Of a DNA stretch of 64,000 bases, positions 20,763-31,735 are shown in pieces; position 1 is the first letter of the stretch; each line of letters begins with the position of its first letter. A model generated the notes under the pieces. That model did not search any database, was not told the DNA's origin, and saw only the letters and a list, made by a program, of their open reading frames with translations. The position numbers and the translations under genes were made by a program. Source of the DNA: Aquarana catesbeiana (taxonomy: Eukaryota; Chordata; Amphibia; Anura; Ranidae); NCBI RefSeq assembly GCF_042186555.1, contig NC_133327.1:100730353-100794352 (forward strand), written 5' to 3'.

Positions 20763-21276
20763 TCCTTACCTACCATTTTAAAACAAGTGCACTTGTCCTT
20801 TTTAAAGGGAAATTGTTTATGATACACAGTGGGATTTACTTCTACTTTAAGTATACTGTAGATCCACCTCAGTAAAGTACTACTTTCAGTTAGCATTTTT
20901 TTTTGCTTTGCAATGAAATGGAGAGTAAATACATTTCTATAGAACACACAATATTGAAGTATAGCGTGCACTATAGCAGAGATAATGTAAGTGCTTGTCA
21001 GTAATTACATCTATAATTGTTCATTTTTGGAGTAGTTAGATGTAGCTGGTAAAGGTTATTACAATGTATTACAATGATTTGTTCTGTATGAATTCATATT
21101 AATGTAAATGATAAAAAAAAAAAAAAAAAAATACTATTTTATCAGGGAGAATGTATCAATACACTTAACATAAGGGAATCAGTTAATCACATTATTTTGG
21201 AAATATAGTGACTCCTGGTTATTGAATTAGGATGAAATTAGATTTTTCTCCTATCTTTATGCTAACAAAGATAAAT
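20763..21276. other. Unrecognised A/T-rich sequence
   Basis: About 500 bp of A/T-rich sequence including a poly-A run near 21113-21130. No feature supported. Confidence 0.4.
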
Positions 21277-21425
21277 TAAAGTAATTGTAAGGGTTTGTTT
21301 TTTTTTTTTTAAATAACAAACATATTATACTTACCTCCACTGTGCAGCTCGTTTTGCACAGAGTAGCCCTGAACCTGCTCTTTTGGGGGCCCCCGGCAGC
21401 TCTCGCGGCTGTTCCCCACATCAGA

Positions 21426-21461
21426 TAACCCCCTCGAGGAAGCGCTTCCTCGAGGGGGTTA
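21426..21461. repeat. 36-bp perfect palindrome
   Basis: TAACCCCCTCGAGGAAGC is followed at once by its reverse complement, with an XhoI-like CTCGAG in each arm. Confidence 0.95.
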
Positions 21462-21712
21462 CCTTGCGGGTGCGCTCCCGAGTCCAGCATTCGGCGTCCA
21501 TAGCCACCGAATGTATGACTTGGCCCCGCCCCCCAGTGCCCGCGTCATTGGATTTGAGTGACAGCAGCAGGAGCCAATGGCTGCGCTGCTATCAATCTAT
21601 CCAATCAAGAGCTGGGAACCCCGGCCAGAGAGACAGCAGGTCCCAGGCAGGTCAAGTTCCAGGGTACAGGTAAATAAAATGGGGGGGCTGGGGGGGCTGG
21701 TCATTGCCAGGT

Positions 21713-21755
21713 GTTTTTTCACCTTAATGCATAGGATGCATTAAGGTGAAAAAAC
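21713..21755. repeat. 20-bp hairpin with 3-nt loop
   Basis: Arms 21713-21732 and 21736-21755 are perfect reverse complements (GTTTTTTCACCTTAATGCAT), loop AGG. Confidence 0.95.
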
Positions 21756-22276
21756 ATGAAGGTTTGCAAACCCTTTACCAATTTACATTTTCTGGTAAAC
21801 TGACAAGTTTCCAGAATGTACATTGCCTTGAAAAAGTATTCATACCTCTTGAAATTTTCCACATTTTGTCATGTTACAACTAAAAACGTAAATGTATTTT
21901 ATTGGGAATTTATGTGATAGACCAACACAAAGTGCCACATTATTGTGAAGTGGAAGGAAAATGATAAATGGCTTTCAAATCTTTTTAAAACATATCTGCA
22001 TATCTGAAAAGTGTGGCGTACATTTGTATTCAGCCCCCTTTACTTTAATACCCCTAACTAAAATTAAGTGGTACCAACTGCCTTCAGAAATCACCTAATT
22101 GGTAAATAGAGTCCACCTGTGTGTAATTTAATCTCAGGATAAATACAGCTGTTCTGTGAAGCCCTCAGAAGTTTGTTAAAGAACTTTAGTAAACAGGCCA
22201 AGGAACACACCAGACAGGTCAGGGATAAAGTTGTGGAGAAGTTTAAAGCAGGGATAGGTTATAAAAAATACCCCAA

Positions 22277-23734
22277 AGTATAATCTTTGATATTTGCAGA
22301 TCATTTTTCACTCTCATCATATAGACATCAAGGTGGTACACCTACGGGTGTCCCCCCTCCTTTACCGGAACCAATAGTCACACATGAAATAAGGTAAATT
22401 CATTGGGGCCTCATTCACTATATGCATATCTCACTCTGCACAGCACTATTTTCCCTCCCTCTCTTGTATCCTTTTCCTCTTCACAGACCTAGGGTACCTT
22501 GCAGTTACTTGAGGTTCACTGTCTTTGTTTTTTGTTCTTTGTTAATTTGATTTGTCACGATTGTTTTGCGCAATGGTACACTTTTTTGCACATTATCTCA
22601 TTTTTCACATTCACTCTTACACTCCTGCATTCCATTTCACTCTCACACTTTCTCTTATTGGCCCTTTCACATTCACTTGGTCATTTACCCGCACCCAATT
22701 TGCTACAAATATATTATCCATTTTTATAATGCATCCATCTTGTTGCCACTGGTTTTGGTCTGTGTTCTCTTTCTTTCTATCTAATCCTCCTGTTCATGCC
22801 TCACATACTCCAGCCTTTTTTTTCCCCCTCCCCCACCCCCCATTCCCCTCTCTTGTGTCACATACTTCCGTCTTCCGTCTTTCTTCCCCTTTCTCCATTT
22901 CTATCCCTCACTTTCCTTGTCCTCACTCTCTGACTCTCACACAGACCATCCAAGCCGCAGCAATTAATATATAGAATATATGCATAGTACATAGACCACA
23001 AATTAGTGTGTAGATATAGAATTACACCCTCTCACCATCCTCTTGACCTGTATATCTAAAGCATCATATACAAGACCTTGACTACAGGCTCCACCCGTTC
23101 CTCCCCTCGGGCCTTTCCAACTGCCAGGGATTTCCCATGGTGTGACTCCTCGTAAGGCGCGCATAAGCGGTGTTTTTTTCCCCCCCTTATTGCTGACTGT
23201 GCCGACCACTGACGCTGAGATCGTACAAGGGGGTTCTTTCCATACAGAGAGTACTGAATATGGTCCAATACACCACGATTGGTAAATATACGATAGTGTT
23301 TATTATTGTTTGTTCTTTTCTTCCCCTTTTTCTTAATCAAATACCACAATATATGTCAACGTTTTTACAGTTTACATAATCCTCTGAAGAAGACCCGTTG
23401 GGGTAGAAAATTCTGATACAAGATACACATATTACTTTTCTCTATGGTGTTTGACCATGATGCATCTTCACTGTATATTGTCATGTTAATGATATTGCTT
23501 TTTATATATGTACCACAGCTCATGTTTTGACTATATACATTATAAACAGCTACTGTTTTGATACTTTGTTATAATAAAAATAAAAAATTTCAACTATTAC
23601 ATAATTCCTTGATGCCACTTTTATTCCTTGCTGCCTAGAAAACCCCCCTGGGGGACAGCCTCCTTTTTTGATAATTTCTATGGGGTGTGCAGCCGCTGTG
23701 TCTTTTCCCCTATGAGTGTCTTCCATTACATGTC
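22277..23734. mobile_element. LINE-like retroposon insertion in Tc1
   Basis: A 1,458-bp insertion flanked by a 17-bp direct repeat TATAAAAAATACCCCAA (22260-22276 and 23735-23751). A duplication of this length indicates target-primed reverse transcription. The content is noncoding by eye; CCTCTGAAGAAGACCCGTTGGGGT near 23380 resembles the 3' phrase of frog retroposons in the plus sense. There is no poly(A) tail, so the class is uncertain. The pyrimidine-rich stretch 22740-22940 makes chance open frames. Confidence 0.55.
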
Positions 23735-23751
23735 TATAAAAAATACCCCAA

Positions 23752-23920
23752 GTTTTGAACATCTCACGGAGCACTGTTCAATCCATTAACCGAAAATGGA
23801 AAGAGTATGGCACAACTGCAAACCTACCAAGACATGGCCGTCCGCCTAAAGTGGCAGGCCTGGCAAGGAAAGCATTAATCAGAGAAGCAGCCAAGAGGCC
23901 CATGGTAACTCTGGAGGAGC
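23752..23920 (+). pseudogene. Tc1 transposase N-terminal fragment
   Basis: Encodes NISRSTVQSINRKWKEYGTT and the GRPPKVAGLARKALIREA segment: the second helix-turn-helix of the paired-like DNA-binding domain, with the GRP(P) hinge. It continues from the helix before the LINE-like insertion (about 22230) and resumes at 24264. Related to 54249-54614. Confidence 0.8.
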
Positions 23921-24249
23921 ACAAAAGAAAACTCTCCTGCGCTCAGTTGTCCATGATCTGGATATGTGGTGCAGCCGCCTATAGAAGTAATGCCTAGCGT
24001 CTTGCAGCCCTCAATTGAACAATGGGTATTCAAGCTAGAAAAAAATCAGAAAAGAAAGAGGCCATTTGCACCGGTCTGATCCTCTCGGCAACTGGTCCTG
24101 GGGTGCAGATCTTTAGAAACAGCGCTTTTGCGCCCTTTTGAAAGCTATCTTTACTAGCTCGTTTGTGAGTATAATTTTTACTGTTTTTATGCTGCATTAA
24201 AGTTTATCAGTGGTAATGCACTAGGTCGGTGCGCCCTCTTTCTTTTCTG
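23921..24249. mobile_element. Short retroposon insertion in Tc1
   Basis: A 329-bp insertion flanked by a 14-bp direct repeat AACTCTGGAGGAGC (23907-23920 and 24250-24263). The length of the duplication points to retroposition (SINE or truncated LINE). The family is not recognised; no tRNA-like promoter boxes are clear. Confidence 0.6.
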
Positions 24250-24263
24250 AACTCTGGAGGAGC

Positions 24264-25493
24264 TGCAGAGAACCCCTCAGAACTCATGCAGGAGAATCTG
24301 TCAATAGGACAGCTGTTAGTCATGCACTAATCTGGCCTTGATGGAAGAGTGGCAAGAAGAAAGCCATTGTTGAAAGAAAGCCATAAGAAGTCTCGTTTGA
24401 AGTTTGCAAGAAGCCATGTGGGGGACACCGCAAACATGTGAAGAAGGTGCTCTGGTCAGATGAGACCAAAATTGAACTTTTTGGCCTATAAGCAAAACGC
24501 TATGTTTGGTGGAAATCTAACACTGTACATCACCCTGAACACATCCCCTTCGTGAAACATGGCAGTGACAGGATCATGTTGTGGAGCTGTTCTTCTTCAG
24601 CAGGGACAGGGAAGCTGGTCAGAGTAGATGGAAAGATGGATGGAGCCAAATAAAGGGCAATCTTTAGAAGAAAACCTGTTAAGCTGCGTACACACGAGCG
24701 AAATGTCCGACAGAAAAAGTCAGACGGAAGCTTTTCATCGTCTATTCCAATCGTGTGTATGCCTCATTGGACTTTCTTTTTCGAAAATTCTGACGGACCT
24801 AGAAATGGAACATGTTCTAAATATTTCCGACTGAACCAATTCCTATCGGGAAAACCACTCGTCTGTATGCTGTTCCGACGGACCAAAAACGACGCATGCT
24901 CTGAAGCAAGTACGAGACGGAAGCTATTGGCTACTGGCTATTGAACTTCCTTTTTCTAGTCCAGTTGTACGTGCTGTACGTCACCTCGTTCTGGACGGTC
25001 GGACTTTGGTCGGACTTTGGTTTGACCCTGTGTAGGCAAGCCCACTTGAATGGAATTCTGTCGGAGTTCCGTCGGAGAAACCTTCGGAGTTTATTCCAAC
25101 GGCAAAACCGGTCGTGTGTACAGGGCATTAGAGTCTTCAAAAGACTTGAAACTGGGGCGGAGGTTCACCTTCCAGCAGGACAACAAACCTAAACATACAA
25201 GCAGAGCTATGGTTGTATGTTTAGATCAAAGCATATTCATGTGTTAGAATGTCCCAGTCAAAGTCCAGACCTAAAGCCAATTGAGAATCTGTGACAAGAC
25301 TTGAAAATTGTTGTTCACAGACGCTCTCCATCCAATCTGACAGAGCTTATGCTATTTTGCAAAGAAGTATGAGCAAAGCTGGTAGAGACATACCCTAAAA
25401 GACTTGCAGCTGTAATTGCAGTGAAAGGTGGTTCTACAAAGTATTGACTCAGGGAGGCTGAATACAAATTAACACCACACTTCATGTGTTTAT
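24264..25493 (+). pseudogene. Tc1 transposase catalytic fragments
   Basis: 24264-24660 encodes the first catalytic region (LWSDETKIELFG near 24450) with an in-frame stop just after, and the LVRVDGKMDGAK segment. After the MITE, 25131-25493 encodes FQQDNKPKHTS (second catalytic Asp, near 25180) and SQSPDLKPIENL (third acidic residue, near 25265). The DDE residues are visible but the frame is interrupted by stops and the MITE, so it is inactive. Confidence 0.8.
24682..25127. mobile_element. Harbinger-type MITE in Tc1
   Basis: 446 bp, flanked by TTA (24679-24681, 25128-25130), with ends AGCTGCGTACACACGAGCG and CGGTCGTGTGTACAGGGCA. Removing it restores the Tc1 phrase CCTGTTAGAGTC. It holds the family core with TTGTACGTGCTGTACGTCACC. 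Confidence 0.85.
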
Positions 25494-26097
25494 TAGGGAT
25501 GGGCCGAATAGACCCCTGTTCGGTTCGCACCAGAGCTTTCGAACACCATGAAAGTTCAGACCCGAATAATAAACCCAATTAAAGTCAATGGGACCCGAAC
25601 GTCAAAAACCAAAAGTGCCCATTTTGAAGGCTTATATTCAAGTAATTGGGCATACAATGGTAATAGGGGTCCAGGTCCTTGGGACATGTATCAATAAAAA
25701 AAAAATTTGGGAAAAACTTCATTTTTAAATGAGTAGTGATTTTTTTATTTTTAAAGTGAAAGCCTAAAAATAAAAAAATCCTTCCAATATAGTGCCTGGG
25801 GGCTCTCATTAGTCTACCTGTAAAGTGGCAGATCTGTATCATGTCTAGAATATGCTGCAGCAATAATTGCATTTATAAAGCCAAAAAAATGACATTTTCC
25901 CTGCAAGCTGCCTTTTATTTTGCTCAGCAATAGGACAAGATTAGAGATTTTTTTGGATACATTCTGGTGTCAATTTGACTTTGTATAGAAGTAATGGGTG
26001 CGTAAAAATTGGTCTTTGGGTGTCGGTGGCGCCTTCCCACCCTAAACCCTATAGAGGTACTCTTGAAGAAAGCAAGAATTGGCCTTGCTGTAAAAAA

Positions 26098-27096
26098 TTA
26101 CAATAATATGCACCTGTCAAACAGGTGCAGAAAAATTACTCTTTGGGTGTCGGGGGCGCCTTCCCACCGTAACCCTATAGAGGTGCCCTTGATGAAGGCA
26201 AAAATAATTGCAATGATATGCGTATGGTTGGTGTTTTTGCCACGTTTGATGTTCCTGAGATACAGTTTGCAGATAGCAACAGTGCGATCTGCTACAGATG
26301 TGCTGAAAAAGGCCCAGACAGCTGAGCTTAAGGGAGTGGGCCGGGAGATAACAGCTGCAGAATGTGATGGAATCGGGTGGTTGCTCTCTACTCTTTCTTG
26401 ATGTCGACCTCCTTGGGGTTGTGCCTCCTCACCTTCAGTTTCCTCCTCTGCTCTATCTGGCACCCAAGTCGCATCAGTGACCTTATCATCATCATCATCA
26501 TCTCCATCTTCTCCATCTTCTCCATCTTCTCCATCATCATCATTACCACTGGAGATAACTTGGCAATATGCTGCAGCTTGGGTAACATGAATGCCAGTTT
26601 GTCTACCAGTGTTCCTCCCTCTCTCTAGGCTCATGTTCCTGTCATCCTCAACCTCAGAACCAACATCTGAATCCAGTAATGGCTGGGCATCATCAAAGAG
26701 CAAGTGGCTGACGCTGTGGTCAAATAACTCAGCTGACTCCTCAATGGCTGATGTTGAGGCTATGGCAGGAATAGATGTGGACAAGGAGGCAGGTTTATTC
26801 GCTCTGGCAACTGCAGGGGACTGCACACTTGTCTTTGCTTGCATGACAGAGGATGAGGAGGATGAGGAAGGTTTAGTAAGCCAGTCCACCACCTCCTCTG
26901 CATGCTGTGGCTGGATAGAATGGGCAAACTCACTAAGCAGAGGAAATGATGCCCTGCCTGAGGACTGACCACCACGTCCACCTTTGCCTGTGGACACATT
27001 TGTTGTTGGCCCCCTTACAGTGCCAAGGGAATGTCTGCCTCTCCTTGTTGTTCTCTCAGAGGTTATTGGGAGGGAGGGAGCGGTGCTTATAAGCAA
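26098..27096 (-). CDS. hAT-type BED zinc-finger protein, truncated
   Basis: Open frame of 332 codons. The first 250 residues are serine/acid-rich and disordered, with an Asp/Glu run encoded by a CAT microsatellite (26478-26545). Residues about 256-295 (SSAVWAFFS...AICKLYLRNIKRGKNTN) match the start of a BED finger, with VW-FF and one Cys, but the second Cys position reads Tyr, and the His pair and whole catalytic domain are missing; the frame then reads into terminal sequence. BED fingers bind DNA in hAT transposases. The true start is unclear. Probably a non-functional remnant. Confidence 0.55.
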   Translation of the reverse strand: MLISTAPSLPITSERTTRRGRHSLGTVRGPTTNVSTGKGGRGGQSSGRASFPLLSEFAHSIQPQHAEEVVDWLTKPSSSSSSSVMQAKTSVQSPAVARANKPASLSTSIPAIASTSAIEESAELFDHSVSHLLFDDAQPLLDSDVGSEVEDDRNMSLERGRNTGRQTGIHVTQAAAYCQVISSGNDDDGEDGEDGEDGDDDDDDKVTDATWVPDRAEEETEGEEAQPQGGRHQERVESNHPIPSHSAAVISRPTPLSSAVWAFFSTSVADRTVAICKLYLRNIKRGKNTNHTHIIAIIFAFIKGTSIGLRWEGAPDTQRVIFLHLFDRCILL

Positions 27097-27246
27097 CTGT
27101 AAAGAAGAAGTTGAAATCTGTACGTAGATGCACTTTAATCAATGTAAAGAGGTGTTTGGTGCACTTTAATTTGAGTACTTACACTACACAGACACACGCC
27201 ACGGATACATTATATAATATAATGCGCAATATAATGCAACAAACAT

Positions 27247-27545
27247 ACAGTAACGAACATAGAACTATATGACGTTAAACTGACAGTAATGCATGCAAAA
27301 CTATATGGTGTTAAACTGGCAGTAACGCACACAGAACTATATGGCGTTATACTGGCAGTTATGCACATAGAACTATTTGGCATTAAATTGGCAGTAACGC
27401 ACGCAAAACTATATGGTGTTAAACTGGCAGTAACGCACACAGAAGTAAATGGCGCTAAACTGGTAGTAATGCACAAAACTATATGGCGTTAAACTGGCAG
27501 TAATGCACACAGAAGTAAATGGCGTTAAACTGGCAGTAACGCAAT
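27247..27545. repeat. About 37-bp minisatellite in hAT
   Basis: About eight imperfect copies of a unit like CAGTAACGCACACAGAACTATATGG followed by CGTTAAACTGG. The repeat produces open frames on both strands (27210-27476 and 27289-27492) that are not genes. Confidence 0.85.
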
Positions 27546-28257
27546 CAAATAGACAGTATTCAACTGTCACTACATTGACGCTATCTGAACTGTCCCTAAT
27601 CTAGCTATACACTAATGTAAAGATTACAGACAGGTCTCACTACACTACACTGAAACTATATGAGTTGTCCCTACTTTACTCTAATCTGAGCTGTCCCTAC
27701 TCTAGCTGCACACTATGCAAAGCTGAATGATGGTCCTCCTCACTAAACTCACACTATCCCTAGACTGACATTAAACTAATATTCTACACTGATAATTGAA
27801 GCAAAATAGCACAGTATAGCACAGACACTAACTAATAGCATTGAACAGAGCCCTGTTCTATCTCTCTCCATGCCAAAATCACGCTGAAAATGGCTGCCAC
27901 TGAAAGAATACTTTTATACTGTGGGGCAGGAATGAGCCAAAATTGGATAAAGTCATGATGACAGTGTCCAATTATGACTCTGACAGTGCTCTGTGCCCTG
28001 ATTGGCTGAAACTTTCACTGCTTAAGCCAATCAGGGCTTGCAATACACTCTTCAGCACCGCAATGCATTGTGATCGGTTTGGGGGGACGAACAAACAACC
28101 CATTTGTTCGGCTGTTCATCGAACGTCCGAACAGAGAAAGCTCGGCCCGAACTTATGCTCGGGGTGAACCGTTCACCCATCCCTAATGTTTATTTGCAAA
28201 AAAAATTGAAAACCATTTATCATTTTCCTTCCACTTCACAATTATGTGCCACTTTGT

Positions 28258-28499
28258 ATATCCTGTTAGCACTGGCCCAGAGTGCAAATGCCCCCCAGGT
28301 CCAGTTCTCCTCTGAATTATACTATAGTTTAACTGAATTTGGATTGAAGGTCAGTTCTTGGTATACAATATCCTAAACAACGAAATCTTCCATCCTGGGA
28401 AAAAAGTAGCAAGTGAAACAAAGTGAAACCCTACGCTCAACTTTTTTTCTGTCTGTCTACTAAAAGACTGGTTTATTTTTAGTTCTAGAGACAATGCTC
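28258..28499. other. Unrecognised sequence
   Basis: Sequence between the truncated Tc1 and the next LINE; no feature seen. Confidence 0.4.
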
Positions 28500-29875
28500 T
28501 TAAAACCATCTTGGTAAGTTTCAACAGACATTGATGAACTTCATATGAGGGGATAAGAGGCCACGGGTGAACAGGCGCACATTATATACTCCTAAACTGA
28601 GGTGAGGCCTGGGAGTTTCGAAGCTGGCTAAATATTTTAATGCCGCACAATTGGTCCAGCTAATCAGATTTCATACTCAGAAGCAGAATCCTCTATGGAT
28701 GAAATTGGAATCATCCCTCCTTTCAACAAAAGTTTTGTCAAGGCAATTCCTGCAGGAGAAATCTCAATTACCTTGTACAGAAATCTATCATTACACCCAA
28801 TTTGCTCATTTTCTAGCCTCACTAAAACACGTTAGATATAACCTCTTCCACTTCTATGGAATACTTATACAGGAGCTTTGAAAAACACTCTGGTCAACAC
28901 TCTAGTCATATATCCAAGATCTATACCATACTTACCTCTGCATCAGGAAAAGTTGGTTTATATGGAAAAATGGGAACGCGATGTAGAAGAGACACTGGAA
29001 CAGGATGACTGGCATAAGCTGGCACAATAAACCAGTCATTTATTTATATTTTACTAATAGAAGCAAAGTATAAGTGCTTCTGCAGTGAAATATGGTTCCC
29101 ACCTGAGTGGCATTGTGTATCATGGGGGCTTCCCCACAATGTTTTCAAGGTTGAGGTCAACAGCTTTTCATACATGGTGGACATGTCTAAAAGTAAAAAG
29201 GTTTTGAATACCCAATTATAATCTCATCTACTCTCTTGCCCAGGTAAATCTCATAAAATGTCCACATCAGGCACTACTGGGCCACCTAATGCAGGGGGCG
29301 CTGGAACACATGAGAAGATTGATCGCATTTCTCTTTGTGGCAGGAAGAAATTCTTTCGCTAGAACTTGGAGGTCCCCCTCTATTCAGCTTGAAGTTCTGA
29401 AGGCCAAACTGTTGTGGATCATGGTTAATGAATGCCTCTCCGCTATCTTGCATGATAACATAGCCTTCTTTGAGAAAATATAGGATCCCTGCATCAAATA
29501 TGTATCTGGTGCTACTTGAACCATCTGTAAGGGCAACAACTTGGATAAGTTGGGTTACTCTCCATCTTCAATTTCTTATCCTTTCTATCTTTTACTTACC
29601 TTAAGTCATTTCCTTGATGGTTGGAATATTATCTGGCTATACTCTCGGCAGGCATGGGACCGAGGCTTCAGGGTCTAGACTCTGGCTAAACTGAATGTTC
29701 CAAGGGTCTCGGGTGCTCTTGATTTGCGTGTGCTCTGCCTATGCCCCATGGGACCTCTTGATCTTACTTTCTCTGTATAACTTATTTGGAATGCTGTACA
29801 TATACCAATTTTTCTAATGACTCTATCCCTCTGTAAAGAGTTAATGTCAATAAAAAACATTGAAAAGAAAAGCAT
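28500..29875 (+). pseudogene. L1/Tx1-type LINE ORF2 C-terminal fragment
   Basis: 5'-truncated LINE in plus sense. Readable pieces: the post-RT region around LGVPKLAKYFNAAQLVQLIR (near 28600-28660), and a C-terminal region whose frame at 29289-29483 includes LLWIMVNECLSAIL. The tail ends AATAAAAAACATTGAAAAGAAAA (about 29850-29872), a poly(A) signal and A-rich end. Many stops; inactive. Confidence 0.6.
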
Positions 29876-30221
29876 GCTGGTGCCAGAAGCAACCAATCAT
29901 GTGTGTGTTTTCATGTTTCATATTTTTAATCCTAAAACTGAAGGCTGAGGTCTTAGGTCATTTTTGGAAAATTGGGAAACAGCCAGCCAAAAGTGTATTT
30001 AAGTAATTCACAATGTAAGATTTTATTATCAATTAAATTTGGATTCTGATTTTCCTTGTTGTATGAAGCCCAAATTCCGACAACATTTGCATCAATGGAT
30101 GCCACATAACAAACAATTGCTCACAATGGAAATCCATCAAGGAGTAAACCCTGTTTCCTTAACACTTAGAGGCCTACTCTTAGCTTTGTAACTTTCAGAA
30201 AATAAGTAGAAACATAATTAT
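29876..30221. other. Unrecognised sequence
   Basis: About 350 bp between two LINE tails. No feature supported. Confidence 0.4.
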
Positions 30222-30565
30222 ATTGTAAAGCCATCCCCTTCTCCTCCAATAACCTCAATCCTTCCCTTCCCTTCCCTCTCCCAACCCCTATCCTACCCCT
30301 CCTCACCCCCCCCCCCCCCCCCATTACCTTCCTACCTCCCATCCACCCTCCGCCTGCATTTGTACGTTAAATATAAAAATGTAAGCACATGTATCATTAC
30401 ATATATTAACAAACATAATCATATATGTTGCTTGATGAAGATGAGCTAGACTCACTTAAATGCTAGGCGGAACCTCTGTTTTTGTTGCAACTGGACTGTT
30501 TTTTTTTTTTACTATCTTTGTACTAAAACTCAATAAAAACCTATTGAAATGAAATTGTAAAGCCA
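30222..30565 (+). mobile_element. LINE 3' tail with target duplication
   Basis: Insert 30234-30553 is flanked by ATTGTAAAGCCA (30222-30233 and 30554-30565). It contains a pyrimidine-rich run with poly-C (30306-30322) and ends CTCAATAAAAACCTATTGAAATGAA, typical of a LINE 3' end. Only the 3' UTR is present. Confidence 0.65.
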
Positions 30566-30607
30566 AATTTCTTTTTGCACGCAGAAGGGTTCAAACCTCT
30601 GTCAGTT

Positions 30608-30714
30608 TTTTTTTGCTGTCTGTATCCTATATCACTATCGGTCTTGGTGACCATAAATGTGATTAGAAATCCAAACTTTCTAAGACGTCTTATGGGGCAC
30701 AGACAGCAAAAAAA
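30608..30714. repeat. Short inverted-repeat element
   Basis: TTTTTTTGCTGTCTGT (30608-30623) and its perfect complement ACAGACAGCAAAAAAA (30699-30714) bracket 75 bp. It may be a very short MITE. Similar ends occur at 60741 and 61248. Confidence 0.6.
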
Positions 30715-30896
30715 CATGTTTTAATCATTCTCTACATTACAAATTTAGCACCCTTATAGATAGGTGCTAGGTTTAGATAGATAAAATTAGTATGTGTTTT
30801 GATAGGTAAATTTAGATGCCACACTGTACAGTACAGTGTAGCTGTGATTATTTGGTCGGTGAAAGCATATTGCTTACTGTACTCAGTGAAGATAAA

Positions 30897-31735
30897 TTGT
30901 GCTAGTTAGGTCTGCTCAGTGTGTTCAGCTGTTGTCAGTCTGATAGCTCCCTCTGCATCCAGAGAGCTTGAGAAGTATCTGAATAATAGGTGTGGAGGTA
31001 TGCAGATTGCAGCATGAATATTGATATAGCCCTGGCCTAACCAAGAGAGGCAGGCTTTGATGGCATGCTGGGAGAATGTGTATATATTCTGTGAGCACAC
31101 TGAGATCTGGGTCTTTTCCTGGGTCTCAGCCTGGATGCTGAGATCCTGGAACTAAAGAGAACTGACTGAGGAGAGCTGTTCCGCTGAAGATCTGGTCTGG
31201 TATCACCGGAGAATTGTGTCGCTTGGAAGTTGGAAGGAGGCAACCAGCTTTTCCTTGTGTGAGTACAGACGCTTCTAGGAGATCTTTGTGCTTTTACCAC
31301 CCCTCTGGTGTTAGAGAGTCAGCTGTGGGTCTAGGTAAAGGGGACACCAGCTTGTGTCTGGAAGAGATTTGTCCATCTAGTCTTCTACTTAAAGGGACTC
31401 TGCTCTTTTGGCTTTAAGACAGAGATTTACAGCTAACTACTACTACTAATACTACCTTTAGAGTTGAAGTCTACTGTTTGCTACAAGAATGGACTTTAAT
31501 ATAGTTTGTTCTGAAGAATACCTAAGTCCTCAAGTTGTACATAGTTCTTGTTTTTGGAGTATGCTACCTGATTCCCTCAACCCTATCTAAGTTCTCCAAA
31601 AATAAAAACAAGAAAAACACCCCTTGACTGACCAATAAAGAAAAGTGTAAATGAGCCTGAGAAGTATCTCAGGGCAAAGCTTGTGGGGAAGACCTGGACA
31701 GTATTCTTACGGCTCCTATGGTAATAGTGCTACAC
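30897..31735 (+). repeat. Possible solo LTR
   Basis: Starts TGTGCTAG and ends TAGTGCTACA, loosely inverted. It includes TATATATTC (about 31081), a region suited to R/U5 and CCAATAAAG (31638-31646). No clear target duplication was found, so the call is tentative; it could instead be unrelated host sequence. Confidence 0.3.

Larger units (their letters stand above)
21281..21776. mobile_element. Probable MITE with strong internal palindromes
   Basis: TTAA lies at 21277-21280 and the element starts AGTAATTGTAAGGGTTTG; the right end reads GGTTTGCAAACCCTT, so GTAAGGGTTTG and CAAACCCTTTAC form terminal inverted repeats. The right TTAA is degenerate. Inside are a 36-bp palindrome (21426-21461), a GC-rich stretch and a 20-bp stem (21713-21755). 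It lies directly before the Tc1 element. Confidence 0.5.
25494..28185 (-). mobile_element. hAT transposon with truncated BED-finger gene
   Basis: Starts TAGGGATGGGCCGAA and ends TTCACCCATCCCTA; the flanks GTGTTTAT (25486-25493) and ATGTTTAT (28186-28193) are an 8-bp duplication with one mismatch. At 2.7 kb it is larger than the foldback relatives at 12578 and 49834 and still carries a gene fragment. The left part (25600-25870) is related to the arms of those elements. The promoter end would lie around 27900-28100. Confidence 0.8.
21821..28257 (+). mobile_element. Tc1-like transposon split by four insertions
   Basis: The left end (CATTGCCTTGAAAAAGTATTCATA, preceded by TA) and about 460 bp of 5' region run to 22276; transposase pieces follow at 23735-23920, 24250-24681 and 25128-25493, and the start of the 3' inverted repeat is at 28186-28257, where it is truncated. 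Segments 28209-28257 and 21920-21975 are inverse complements, which confirms the terminal repeat. Each break coincides with an insertion having its own target duplication, so the Tc1 is the oldest layer here. Confidence 0.85.

Noticed and set aside
22499..22974. Ser/His/Leu-rich ORFs
   Set aside because: The pyrimidine-rich stretch in a retroposon produces chance open frames.
27210..27492. Repetitive ORFs on both strands
   Set aside because: Translation of a 37-bp minisatellite.
27287..27545. Regularly spaced repeat resembling a CRISPR array
   Set aside because: Head-to-tail minisatellite without unique spacers, in a eukaryotic transposon.
30306..30322. Poly-C tract as a telomere-like or regulatory feature
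   Set aside because: Simple homopolymer in a LINE tail.
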